A DNA stretch of 64,000 bases from Argyresthia goedartella (Eukaryota; Arthropoda; Insecta; Lepidoptera; Argyresthiidae): NCBI GenBank assembly GCA_949825045.1, contig OX463822.1, positions 2,981,001 to 3,045,000 on the forward strand, written 5' to 3'. Below the pieces are notes generated by a model. It was given only the letters and a program-made list of their open reading frames with translations. It did no database searches and had not been told where the DNA came from. Position 1 is the first letter of the stretch. Each line of letters begins with the position of its first letter. This document shows positions 9,780 to 19,055 of the stretch, in pieces. The translations under genes and the position numbers were made by a program.

Positions 9780-11258
9780 TTCTTGTTATCATCTGAGAAC
9801 AGATCTTGTCCTCACCTATGGCCTTCGACGAGATTGCTAGTATTGCCCTCCTTACTGCGCCGATTCCGGCAGGGATGAAATTGAATGCTGAGTTGAGGGA
9901 TGTTGCCTTAGACCGTAGGTTACGAAGGGTTGCATCCTTGATGAGGGGGTCCATCGCGACAGGGGGAGTTGCAAAGAAACTATTGAGACCCCGGACATCG
10001 ACATTTCCGGCTGCCAAGTCCCGGGACTTACCAACACCAAGGGTCTTCAGGAATTCCAGACCTGTGTTGGAGTATAGCTCTCGATACATTCGTAGATATG
10101 ACGGCGATTAGAATCACGACACAGGCGAGTGCAACGATTACGGAGGCGTTTGAAAATTAAAAGATCCTCATCGGTCGGATCCCTCTTATATCTAGACTTG
10201 GCACGGTTTCTCTTAGCCATCAGACCCTTAATGGTGTCAGTAAGCCATGGTGCAGGAAGATGCTTAACTCTAACCCTCTTGACCGGAGCATGCTTATCAA
10301 ACAAGCTCAGGACAATATAGTTGAAGATCCGTACTTTGTCATCAATGGTCTCACTACCGTAGACAGGCGACCAGTCGACAGAAGAGGCGTCTGAATTAAG
10401 GGAGGTTATATCCATGCCCTTGAAGCTACGAATGTCAAGGAATTTAGCTGCACGCTTGGGAGGCTTTATCTTATAAGAGAGGTAAATAAGATTGTGATAG
10501 GAGAAAGTGGCGTTAAGTTGGCCATGCGCAGCAACCTTAGACATGTCAGAAGTAATCATTAGATCTAGAAGAGAGGGGGTGCAGTGTGGTTGAAAGTGAG
10601 TGGCCTCTAGAGGAAGGATATGCATGTTAAATGAACTTACAAGAGAATACAGCTTCGCTGAGCGACCGTTATTCTTGAGAAGGCAAGTGTTGAAGTCGCC
10701 GAGAATTAGGGTGTCGCTATAAAGAGGAGTCAAGTCAGTGAGAAGGGTTTCAAAAGAGTTAAAATAGTCGATTCGAAGAGAGGGGCTATAACAGACACCC
10801 AGGAGGACTTTGTTGTGACGCAAGAATATCTCCAGGAATAGGTGTTCAGCAGAACCAGAGTACAGGCTTGGCGACTGGCTGATGGCTTTGCATGGGATGT
10901 CAGAACGAAGGTAGATAGCAACACCGCCATCAGCCTTGCCTATCCTGTCGTTCCGGTAGAGACTGAACCCTGGGAGAGCATACATGGCAGAAGAAAGAGA
11001 CGGCTTGAGAAAATATTCCGAAACAAGAATGCCATGTATGTTCAGATCACTAAAAACTACAAGAAGGTCAGCATAGCTGGTATGAATGCTTTGTGCATTA
11101 ATATGAACAACGTTAAAGTTCGCACCAAGGTTTGAAAACACCCGTTTCAAGTTAGATGACATCGAATCATCCGCTGTTGACCCAACACTTCCCGCGCTAA
11201 CAGAAATATCGTTATCACAAGATGAGAAGAAACTATTACTAAAGTTGTAGGTATCCAT
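9780..11258 (-). pseudogene. LINE copy 2 endonuclease domain and linker
   Basis: Endonuclease of the same family as 2473-3648, here with an intact N-terminus: a Ser/Asp-rich leader (start 11258), then 'NVVHINAQSIHTSYADLL', 'GGVAIYLRSDIPC', 'LILGDFNTCLL', 'SLLDLMITS' and 'FSYHNLIYLSYK'. A frameshift near 10050 separates it from 'FLKTLGVGKSRDLAAGNVD' and the linker that ends in 'GEDKICSQMIT' at the transposon junction. It is the only complete example of this linker in the window and defines the deletion in copy 1. Confidence 0.85.
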
Positions 11259-11390
11259 AGTCTAAAATAAATATACTAATACAATGAGTAGAAATATATA
11301 TATATAATATATAAACCCAATAATAAATCGATATTACCCTAAAAAAATAATCAAATACTTAAAATAAATAAAAGTTAAGTTAAGAGTTAA

Positions 11391-12068
11391 CGACGAATTA
11401 CACTCGTCAAACGAGGACGTTGCTAACGCATTTGAAAATTTCTTCAGTACCATACCCATAATAACAACAGAAGCACTACTGTGCCGGCCCGTAAGCCCGC
11501 CACAGATATACGGAAATATCTCATCACGTACTATGTTTTATGCACGTCATTAATACAACCTAGTATATAAGCTAGGATTGTATTCCAATCAATAGACACG
11601 ACATTAACTGAGCATGCAGTGACAAGCCTTTTATTACGTCTCCCGTCGGTTGCCACCCTGTCGGCAAAACTACCATCCTCTTCTGAAAAGTCTTTAGATT
11701 ACTTGGTTGAAAATGTGCCCCAAAACAAGGATGGCTTTAACTTCAAACCAATAGGCTCTATAACTATAAATAAAACATTTAAACTTCTTAACATGAGAAA
11801 GACTGAAGATTTATAGGGCATGTCTGTTAACGTGGTTAAATCAGTAATCCGTGTGATTGCACCATACATAGCAATCACATTCAATAGTTGTATAGCAAAC
11901 GGTGTTTTTCCTGACCTCATGAAAATGAGCAGATTAATACCACTTTTCAAATCCGGTAGTAAAGAAGACCCTGCCAACTTCAGACCTGTATCTGTATTTC
12001 CAGTGTTGAGCAAGGTGTTTGAAAAGGTCACACAAAGTCAAATACTCTCTCACTTCGGTGATAGAAAA
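11391..12068 (+). mobile_element. LINE X, right fragment (RT N-terminal part)
   Basis: Continues the frame of 2105-2259 ('NDELHSSNEDVANAFENFF'). It is interrupted at 11480-11668 by a solo LTR and resumes with 'PSSSEKSLDYLVENVPQNKD'. A stop at 11816 is followed by 'GMSVNVVKSVIRVIAPYIA', 'NGVFPDLMKMSRLIPLFKSG', 'PANFRPVSVFPVLSKVFEK' and 'ILSHF'. This is the start of an RVT_1 domain of the CR1/Jockey type. It stops at about 12068, where an unrelated minus-strand endonuclease fragment begins. Confidence 0.8.
11480..11668 (+). mobile_element. solo LTR (189 bp) inside LINE X
   Basis: Flanked by ACTAC on both sides (11475-11479 and 11669-11673). Removing it plus one ACTAC restores the LINE X frame ('TEALPSSSEKS'). 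It begins TGTGCCGGCCCGTAAG, has a TATA element (AGTATATAAGC) near the middle, and ends ...CTGTCGGCAAA. It has no coding capacity. Layout and length resemble the solo LTR at 15256-15445. Confidence 0.6.
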
Positions 12069-12071
12069 GCT

Positions 12072-12320
12072 CTCCGGATGGAATTTTGGTGAGGTTCTCT
12101 CCCTTTTGTCTGACTTCTGATAGCCCCAGGACGTTTATTTTATTTGTTTCTAGTAATATCTCAATAAACCATTCGTCAGTACTCTATTCCAGTGCATTAA
12201 CTGTAGCTAAGGCAGCCGCATTTTTGCCGGGGATTCTTCGCACCCTCTGCCCCACCGTTACCATGGCCGCTGCAGGAGCCAGGAATAGCAGGGCTGCCGG
12301 AGACTGAGGGCCGGGTTTTA
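12072..12320 (-). mobile_element. LINE endonuclease N-terminal fragment (RTE-like)
   Basis: Minus-strand translation gives 'VGQRVRRIPGKNAAALATV', and after a stop 'WFIEILLETNKINVLGLSEV' and 'RQKGENLTKIPSGE', which resembles the opening of an RTE-type endonuclease ('...I.ILGISE.....'). It is short and degenerate. Confidence 0.4.
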
Positions 12321-12589
12321 TTGGCGTAATTCATGTTTGGTAAAGAAGGTCGTGGCCATAAAACGCCACGTGGGCCAATGCGTCTTGACGAGACTTCTTG
12401 TCACGTTTGCCTATTACACCCAAGACCGTTGATGGTGTCGAGTGCAATAGTTACCGCTTTAGTTATGCTGTGATCAGTCACAGCGGAAAAATGACCATAG
12501 TTCATATTATCCTAACTCCAGCGCTAGATCCGCAGCTCCTTTCCCCTACATGAACAAATACATAACGTAAATTAAATAATTATTTATAT

Positions 12590-12772
12590 ACAGGCACATA
12601 CATTTCTTCTGGCCCCACACTCGGATACCCCGTGTCGTGGAAACCATAAATAGCAATGTCACACACATATAAACATCCAAGACCTGGGGTTTTTTTTTCA
12701 TGCCGGGGATCGAACCCGGTACTTCTCGCAAGGTAGATAGGTCCACAACCGCTCTGCCACAGAGGTCGTCAA
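12590..12772 (-). repeat. tRNA-derived SINE (family S1)
   Basis: Minus-strand copy. Reverse complement carries the A-box end 'GACGACCTCTGTGGCAGAGC', B box GGTTCGATCCCCGGC, an A-run, and core 'GGTATCCGAGTGTGGGGCC' followed by AGAAG and a GTGCC tail. Confidence 0.75.
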
Positions 12773-12882
12773 AATGATTTGAATAAAGTTATTAATCGTT
12801 GTTTCGTTGTTGTATATAAAAGTAATAATAAACTTTTTTTCTGTTATTACATAGTTTAGTGAGGGCTTCCTCCAAAATTTTC

Positions 12883-13262
12883 TCAATTATTTCGAAATTG
12901 CCATGGCCCTTTTAATCCCTTTGGATGCCTGTAGACATAAACATTAATATGGCTATCTAACTCAACACAGGACATCTCTATTTTTCTTTCAATAGTAAGT
13001 GCAAAAATATCTTTCCGTTGTTTAATCTTAATATTATTTTTTACTAAGATTAAAGAACAACCTCTGTCAGCAGTCTTTTTATTGTAACAACTGAAAATTT
13101 TGTAATTATTTATGTTAAAAGACATCATATTCGCCTTTAACCAGTGTTCTGTAACACAAATAACATCGATGTCAGAATGTTTTAGAAATAATTCTAATAC
13201 AAGTTCTTTGCCAGGTAGCCCCTGGATGTTTTGATGGGTAATATTTAAGTGGGGCCTACCCT
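12883..13262 (-). mobile_element. LINE endonuclease fragment (family A)
   Basis: Minus-strand translation from 13262: 'HLNITHQNIQGLPGKELVLE', 'HSDIDVICVTEHWLKANMM', 'KTADRGCSLILVKNNIK' and 'SCVELDSHINVYVYRHP'. This is the first third of an exo_endo_phos domain. A downstream part of the same kind of protein ('KYLVVCGDFNVNIL') occurs at 40990-41275. Confidence 0.65.
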
Positions 13263-13799
13263 TGACATATTTAGTAGCAGTTGTACGCTAGAAATTTCCT
13301 CTATTGTCTTATGAACTAATTTTAATTATTTGAACAGATTGCAATGTTGAATGAAAAGTATTATTAACCGGTGAATTCCCTTACCCTTAACATAAGCAGG
13401 ATTCTGATAAGTCTGTTAAAAAAAAACAGCTGATGTTAAGATGAACTTGGTTAAACCAACTATATCTGCGTCGCATATATTATATGCTAACAATGTAGCT
13501 ACAAATTTTCTATATTTATTAGACAGGTACAACGTTAATTTTCATTTTAATTACATTGATACCATAATATACAATAATTCATTTTAATTACAAAATTATT
13601 CATGTCGCAATATAAAAAATAGCATCGCTGTGTGGTACGGGAATGACATTTGGGAGACGCCAGGTGTGAATGTCGTCATCAAGTGGTCTCTTACCATCGG
13701 CATTACCTGGTGAGGTTTTCGGCTGAAGAGGAGTAAGTTCTGGTGACCAACTTGTCCATCCTGATTGCGTGGCAAATTTACGACAAGCGGTGTATCGAT
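13263..13799. other. unassigned AT-rich sequence
   Basis: No supported gene. There is a possible repeat remnant ('CCATCGGCATTACCTGGTGA') but no second copy that I can align with confidence. Confidence 0.35.
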
Positions 13800-14066
13800 A
13801 GTGCTCCCATCACTACCAACACAAAATTCCACAAGAAATACAAACCTTAACTGAAGCTCGATTAAAAAAATGTATAAAGCACACTTTGTGCACAAAGGCA
13901 AAATTAATGACTTTCTGACACCGACATCTGGCATTAAACCAGTTCATTGCACCGTATATATTATGTACTAATAATTCGGCACCTACTTTATGTTTTATTC
14001 TGCTTGCTTGATCATGTTTTGACGTTCATTAAGTCTCAATCTTTGAACTGAACTGAACTGAACTAA
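13800..14066 (+). mobile_element. LINE 3' end (family C)
   Basis: C-terminal coding remnant 'KIPQEIQTLTEARLKKCIKH' followed by a 3' UTR shared with 59005-59350 ('CATCTGGCATTAAACCAG' onward) and ending in GAACT repeats. The 5' part is missing. Coding match plus shared 3' UTR mark it as a truncated LINE insertion. Confidence 0.65.
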
Positions 14067-14084
14067 TCTCGACCTTCGAGGGCC

Positions 14085-14285
14085 CGGCGACACAAACTGG
14101 TTGTGGTGAGTCACTACTAAGCACAGTGGGTAATAAGTTGAAGACGTGCACTCGTCACTAGCACAGACGAGCGAATGTGAAATCGGCAGCTATGGCGAAG
14201 AATTCCTTATGATGTTTTCCATCGCCGTCACAAGTCCGTCCATTTTCTCGGTAATTAGAGAGAGAAAGAGAGAGAGAGAGAAAAA
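14085..14285 (+). repeat. dispersed repeat tail with GA microsatellite
   Basis: 'GGCAGCTATGGCGAAGAATT' followed by 'TGATGTTTTCCATCGCCGTC' resembles 905-960 and 16180-16240 (family P tail). It ends in about 20 bases of AG dinucleotide repeat (14257-14282). Confidence 0.4.
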
Positions 14286-14289
14286 CAAT

Positions 14290-14720
14290 TATTTAAATTT
14301 TTTTTGTACAAAATACATGGTAACATGACATAACAACAAAAATAAAACTGCACTGCAAAAAAAAGTAAGAAAAATAGCCCTTAATATTTTAACAACTGCT
14401 TATAAAACTACACTTATAACTAGTATATGTCTAAGCTAGCAATAACAATTTAATAAGACTAAGTTATTGTGTATTGTGTACAACCCCTTGAAAAAGGTAC
14501 GAACTCAGCAATAAGTTTACTCCCAAGGAAGAAAACGCTGATATTGAGTCGCACCCTATTGCTCGACAGATCCCCGGAATGCAAAAGCACCAAAGACATG
14601 ATTGCCATTTAAAATGAAACTAAATTAAAATTTACATAAGACACAAAACAGAAACGGCTCAAAAAATGGGTAATTAGGGTGCTACTGTTATGCAAACAGG
14701 TTGTATTCGATGAAAATCCC
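14290..14720. other. unassigned AT-rich sequence
   Basis: No gene or repeat recognised. Confidence 0.35.
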
Positions 14721-14847
14721 TTAACCTCTCACCGACCCAATCCTTTTTGAGGCATCGCGATTGTGAACCTCATGCAATGGTAGTAAAATTCAAAACCTAC
14801 AACGGGAAAATGTCTTGCCGGCAAGACGTGGGTCGGTGTGAAGTTAA
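14721..14847. mobile_element. complete MITE with TTAA duplications (family M1)
   Basis: TTAA at 14721-14724 and 14844-14847. The inverted ends read AACCTCTCACCGACCC on the left and, reverse complemented, AACTTCACACCGACCC on the right. There is no coding capacity and the length is 127 bp. The TTAA duplication is the hallmark of piggyBac-type integration. Other copies are at 1-60 (partial), 25955-26085 and 49534-49662. Confidence 0.7.
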
Positions 14848-14849
14848 AC

Positions 14850-15250
14850 CTACAAAATGGCAACTGCGAAATCAATTTCCGTCGCAGCCTTCAGAGTTTA
14901 GCTTTCATTACTCAGCTGCAAGCTGCACTATGGCGGCAGTAGAGCGGCTGCAAGCTGTATAATGGTTATTGAAGTTCGGGCGGCGTTTGTGATCGATGTG
15001 TCTGGGTGGATGGATAATTAATGTAATTTAGACATTGCTTTGTACGACGAAGTTGGTAAACACTTGGTGTATCATATTAATACATACCTTTCACTAATAT
15101 TGTAATAAAATATACACTAAGGAGCCCAATGGAATTCAATACTAATGAGTCCATCCATATATTTCTAGAATGTAAATAGGTACATATAGAAGCATCGATT
15201 CCTCACCAAAGTTAAAATAAAAAATATTAATCTTTCTAATCCGGTCGACT
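14850..15250. other. unassigned sequence
   Basis: No supported gene. The segment 14880-15000 is less AT-rich but has no recognised motif. Confidence 0.3.
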
Positions 15251-15255
15251 ATGTT

Positions 15256-15445
15256 AGTCATATTTCCACGTAATGTTAAGATAAGTTGACGACCGTCACA
15301 GATAAGGTATATTTATATTCATCACGTAGTTTTGTAGTAAGTTTTATATAAGCTTAGTATTAACTATAATAAATTAGTCTAGTATTTGCGCGCATTCAAG
15401 CCTTTTAATTTACTCCCGAAGATGTCGCTCTCCTCTGGCAAAACT
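15256..15445 (+). mobile_element. solo LTR (190 bp), AGT...ACT ends
   Basis: Bounded by ATGTT on both sides (15251-15255 and 15446-15450). It starts AGTCATATTTCC and ends GGCAAAACT, the AGT...ACT termini typical of some Gypsy-group elements. TATATAAGC lies near 15347 and AATAAATTAG near 15370, in the right order for a promoter and polyadenylation signal. No internal retroelement sequence is adjacent, so it is a solo LTR left by recombination. Confidence 0.65.
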
Positions 15446-15459
15446 ATGTTAAAAACATT

Positions 15460-15800
15460 TATAGCTGTATTGCTAACATTATAGTTATGTTACTGGCCAT
15501 TGCCAAACTAATAATTAAAAAAACAACATTAAAAAGTACCAACAAACCATATATAATCACGGCTTTTACCACCCGAGGTAGAAGAAGTACAGTTGCACAA
15601 ACTTGATGCCAGTTATTCATAAGTCCATACAGCTTTTCCCGTAAACAATGGATAACCCCGGAGGTTTTGGCAGGCCTCATTATTTTGAACAACTTTTACT
15701 AAAAACCGATTTGAACATAGCAACTTTTTTGTCATCTCTTTTTGGGCCGGGCGGGCGGTTAGCGTCATGATATGTACGGAAGAGTGAAAATAAATGGGAA
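15460..15800. other. unassigned sequence
   Basis: No supported gene. A 77-codon minus-strand frame (15459-15692) would encode a hydrophobic C-terminus, but there is no other support. Confidence 0.3.
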
Positions 15801-15804
15801 ATAC

Positions 15805-15925
15805 GAAACTGTACATCAATAATACTGATTTGAACAGCGAATATACTGATTTTCACAGGAAATATCGGGGCAAAATACTGCGGTAGCTTAGGTGAAGGGT
15901 AAAGGGGGTGAGCGAAGCAGGCACG
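15805..15925 (+). repeat. dispersed repeat family R
   Basis: Matches 1605-1710: 'ATCAATAATACTG', 'GGGGCAAAATACTGCGGTAG' and 'AGGGGGTGAGCGAAGC'. Directly followed by a minus-strand SINE. Confidence 0.5.
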
Positions 15926-16103
15926 TTCACTGCTTCTGAACCCACAGTAGGATACCCTGTGTCATACAAGCAAAAGAAACAACCACATCACACACTTATA
16001 AAAATGCAAGAACCGAGTTTTTTTTCTTTATTCCCAGACGGGGATTGAACCCGGGACCTCTCGCATGGTAGGCAGAGCCACAACCGCTGCGTCACAGACG
16101 TAG
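15926..16103 (-). repeat. tRNA-derived SINE (family S1)
   Basis: Reverse complement carries 'GTGACGCAGCGGTTGTGGC', 'CTACCATGCGAGAGGTCCC', B box GGTTCAATCCCCG and a diverged core 'GGTATCCTACTGTGGG'. Confidence 0.7.
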
Positions 16104-16144
16104 TTAAAAGTTGTTCAGATATAGCTACGGGGTTATCTATTGTA

Positions 16145-16250
16145 TAATTGTTGACCGGGGACTAGTCAATTGCCACTGCTAAAGAGATATGCAGGATTTC
16201 TCAAGATGTTTTCTATCGCCATTGGAACGTTCGTCCAAACATAAGTATTT
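16145..16250 (+). repeat. dispersed repeat tail (family P-like)
   Basis: 'GACTAGTCAATTGCCACTGC' and 'TGTTTTCTATCGCCATTGGA' resemble 25655-25680 and 935-965. Confidence 0.4.
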
Positions 16251-16267
16251 ACCAATTTTATTGCTTC

Positions 16268-16673
16268 TTAGGGTTCCATACCCGGAGGGTGCTAAACGGG
16301 ACCCTATTACTTACTAAGCCTCCACTGTCCGTCCGTCCGTCTGTCACCAGGCTGCATCTCATGAACCGTTGATGTATTTCTGTTGCCGCTATAAGAACAA
16401 TTCTAAAAAGCAGAATCAAATAAATATTTAAGGGGGATCCCATACAACAAACGTTTTATTTTCTTTTATTTGCTCGATATTGATAACGGCAACCACGCTT
16501 GAAATATTCACCAGAATATTTAGTTATATATTCACTTTAAAAATAACTAAAATTAAAACAAATATTTAAGGGGGGCCCCCATACAATAAACGTGTTTTTT
16601 TGCCGTTTTAATAGATAATGGTACGTAACCCTTCATGCGCGAGTCCGACTTGCACTTGGCCGGTTTTTTTAAT
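16268..16673 (+). repeat. dispersed moth repeat G ('GGGTTCCGTACCC' type)
   Basis: Opens with GGGTTCCATACCCGGAGGGT, has CCGTCCGTCCGTCTGTCACC, 'CTCATGAACCGTTGATG' and 'TGTTGCCGCTATAAGAACAA', and ends 'GCGAGTCCGACTTGCACTTG' plus GCCGG and a T-run. An internal block around 'ATATTTAAGGGGG...CCCATACAA' occurs twice (16427-16452 and 16558-16590), so part of the tail is duplicated. A reverse-strand copy is at 17578-17976 and another direct copy at 42182-42515. Confidence 0.65.
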
Positions 16674-16679
16674 TACATT

Positions 16680-17309
16680 TAAGGGTAATTTGATATTTTG
16701 TTAACTGTCTAAAACTGGGCAGTCTAAAGAAGGATTCTCAAACACTGTGTAACATATTAGTTGGGAGTTCGGTGTCCAGTGAGGGTTCTTCTTATCTGGC
16801 CCTCTCAGTTGGATTCCAACAGAGATGCTTTACAGAGTATTTAAATAGGCTGCAGATATTCGAGCAATTTTTTAATTAAGGGGATACCTCATCCTCATCG
16901 GGTCCCGCAGTGTGAGAGGGACGGAAACGGGGAAGAATGACAAAAAGTCGGTTTTAAATAGATACAAAATTAACTAAAGTAGGTATGAAAATTTCTATAT
17001 TAGGTAATTTAGATATTTTCAAAACCCATCTAAATAAATAATTTTAATTCTGTGTGCTATTCCAATATGTCGGAAAATAAAAACGTGTCAATTTAGACCA
17101 CATTTCAATAACTATTTCTATCGAGCTAAATTCGTCCAATCGCGTTTCTTAGGACTTCTTTTCAACAGCAGATAAATAACTTCAAAAAGTGTCCATTTTG
17201 TCGATATATCACCTTAAAACGCACAGTCTCCCGAAGATAACTCTCCTTTTTTTAAGAAATTGACATACCAACTGTAGCAAGACAATATATTTTCTAAAAT
17301 GTAATATAA
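16680..17309. other. unassigned sequence
   Basis: No supported gene. The less AT-rich stretch 16750-16940 has no recognised motif. Confidence 0.35.
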
Positions 17310-17456
17310 GTACAATACGATTAAAATCAGTTAAAGATTCGGCTTTTCTCGGATATAATCGCCTAAACCGATCTCTCTCTCTCTAGTGAGAGATGAGGGA
17401 TTAACGACAATTTCCGAGGTTGGCCGAATCGTTAACTGATTTTAATCGTATTGTAC
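17310..17456. mobile_element. palindromic MITE with TA ends (147 bp)
   Basis: The ends are a long inverted repeat. GTACAATACGATTAAAATCA at 17310 is found reverse complemented at 17437-17456, and pairing continues inward through GATTCGGC with one mismatch (about 34 bp in all). A TA sits near each end, which suggests a Tc1/mariner-type TA duplication. The interior has a TC/AG-rich hairpin (TCTCTCTCTCTAGTGAGAGA). No coding capacity. Confidence 0.65.
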
Positions 17457-17577
17457 GCAAGAACCTTTCAATATACACAGCCTAGTTACACCCCGGTTTA
17501 GAACCACGAAAGTAAGCAATTCTTCCACGGATCAAACAGAATACAGGTGGAGATTTTGAAATTGTCATTTGAGTAAT

Positions 17578-17976
17578 TTAAACCGGTCAAGTGCGAGTCT
17601 AAATCGCGCACGAAGGGTTCCGTACCACCGTTCAATGGAAGCGATGATGTGGAGTGAATAGTTTGGATTTTAAACAGCAAAATATTGTTTACAAAGTTAT
17701 TGGTGCGGTTACTTTCACACTCCATGTACGTAACCAGGTGCATCCATAAGTTTGTATGTGGTATTGAAAGATTTGTTGTATGGGAGCCCCCTTAAATATT
17801 TCTTTTATCCTGTTTTTTAGTATTTTTTGTTATAGCGGCAACATAAATACATCATCTGTGAAAATTTCAACTGTCTAACTATCACGGTTCGTGAGATACA
17901 GCCTGGTGACAAACGGACGGACAGCGGAGTCTTAGTAATAGGGTCCCGTTTGGAACCCTTCGGGTACGGAACCCTA
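17578..17976 (-). repeat. dispersed moth repeat G, reverse copy
   Basis: Reverse complement starts AGGGTTCCGTACCCGAAGGG at 17976 and runs through 'GGGACCCTATTACTAAGACT', 'CTCACGAACCGTGATAG', 'TTGAAATTTTCACAGATGAT' and 'AAATATTTAAGGGGGCTCCC' to the 'GACTCGCACTTGACCGG' end. The stretch 17640-17740 is unrelated and may be an insertion. Confidence 0.65.
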
Positions 17977-18041
17977 AAAAACCATGTAAAAACCACTTTA
18001 TCGCAAAAACTAAATCCTGATGGATATGTGGAACCAGAAGG

Positions 18042-18239
18042 TTAGTAGGACTTTTTTACTGTTCCGGACCAGACAGGAATAAAGTCCGGCGATCTCCTGA
18101 TTAGCACCGTGAAATTGGCTACGAGGCCCCTTGAACGAACTTTAGCACAGACCCGGTTCATATGGTGTGACCGGTCCTGGGGGATGAAGAATGTTCCAGG
18201 AGTGGTGGATATTACTCTAGTTTTAGCAATCTGATTCAA
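18042..18239 (-). other. unrecognised 65-codon frame
   Basis: The stretch is less AT-rich and has an open minus-strand frame with 'NQIAKTRVISTTPGTFFIPQ' and 'RSPDFIPVWSGTVKKSY'. I do not recognise a domain. It could be a retroelement remnant or chance. Confidence 0.2.
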
Positions 18240-18587
18240 TTCTCTCGCTGTTTAATTTCTTAGCTGGCATAGGCTTGCAGAAGTTTCATTGTTAAAATGG
18301 TGGCATTTATAAGGCCACTGTCAGCTAAGGGGTTATGTTAGAATATTATTTATTTTTATTTTTATATTTATTAAGAATATAACGGCATAATTATTACATT
18401 GCAGATTTCTGGAAGAACAAGTATTATAAATGCCGATGATAATAAGGCTTTCTCAATTGCAGAAAATACTAGTCATTTTACAGCAGGTCAGGCATGTCAC
18501 AAGACATTTGAATGATATTGGAAAATAAAGAATTCTTAACAACAATAAATTCGAATTTAAGTTAATTCAAATAAGTTAAGATTAGTC

Positions 18588-18905
18588 TCCATCTCCGTGG
18601 TCTAATGTGTTTCACGCTTGCTTTTCACTCAGGAGATGCAGGTTCGATTTCTGACGATGTACTAATGAGATAATTAATTTATCTTAAGTATATACCTATA
18701 CTTAAGATAAATTACACTATCGGACGTTCAGTGTTTCGGATGACACGTTAAGCTGTAGGTCCCGGCTACTATTGCTACGTGGTAGTTGTCGTAAAACCCC
18801 TCCACCAACCCTCATTGAGCCAGCGTGGTGGAGTATGGCTTAATCTTGCTCGCATCCGGGTAAAGGCCTGTGCCCCTCGGTGGGGACATTAATGGGCTAC
18901 ATTTA
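18588..18905 (+). repeat. tRNA-derived SINE (family S4) with internal 40-bp hairpin
   Basis: A box TGGTCTAATGTG (18599) and B box GGTTCGATTTC fit a tRNA-like head. The body has 'CGGATGACACGTTAAGCTGT', 'GAGCCAGCGTGGTGGAGTAT' and 'GGCCTGTGCCCCTCGGTGGG', ending in an AT-rich tail. Positions 18675-18714 form a perfect inverted repeat (18-bp arms starting TAATTTATCTTAAG, loop TACC). Confidence 0.6.
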
Positions 18906-19013
18906 TTTATATTTTTATTATTATTTAAGTTTAGTACACCTATTAAGTACACTATTACCCATATCTGTTTTTAACAAAATAAAGTAAACCGAAATGCAAA
19001 AGTATGTTTCAAG

Positions 19014-19055
19014 TTTTTTTCCTACTATATTCCTCAGAATATAGTAGGAAAAAAA
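19014..19055. repeat. perfect hairpin, about 19-bp arms
   Basis: TTTTTTTCCTACTATATTC, loop CTCA, then the exact complement. It is AT-rich with no adjacent gene. Confidence 0.6.

Larger units (their letters stand above)
2260..11379 (-). mobile_element. minus-strand CR1/Jockey-type LINE (copy 2) with nested insertions
   Basis: The insertion is bounded by an 11-bp target duplication TTAAGAGTTAA (2249-2259 and 11380-11390). Its 3' end is at the left: on the minus strand it ends with 'GTGCAATAAAGAATAAAGA' next to the duplication. Its 5' end is at the right, just above the endonuclease ORF that starts at 11258. The body is split by a same-family LINE in its 3' UTR (2466-5342) and a DNA transposon in its coding region (6891-9779). 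Without these the element is about 3.35 kb. No ORF1 is visible, so it is probably 5' truncated at the start of ORF2. Confidence 0.75.

Noticed and set aside
13800..13940. Possible host exon at 13.8 kb
   Set aside because: The peptide matches the C-terminus of the LINE at 59 kb, including its 3' UTR.
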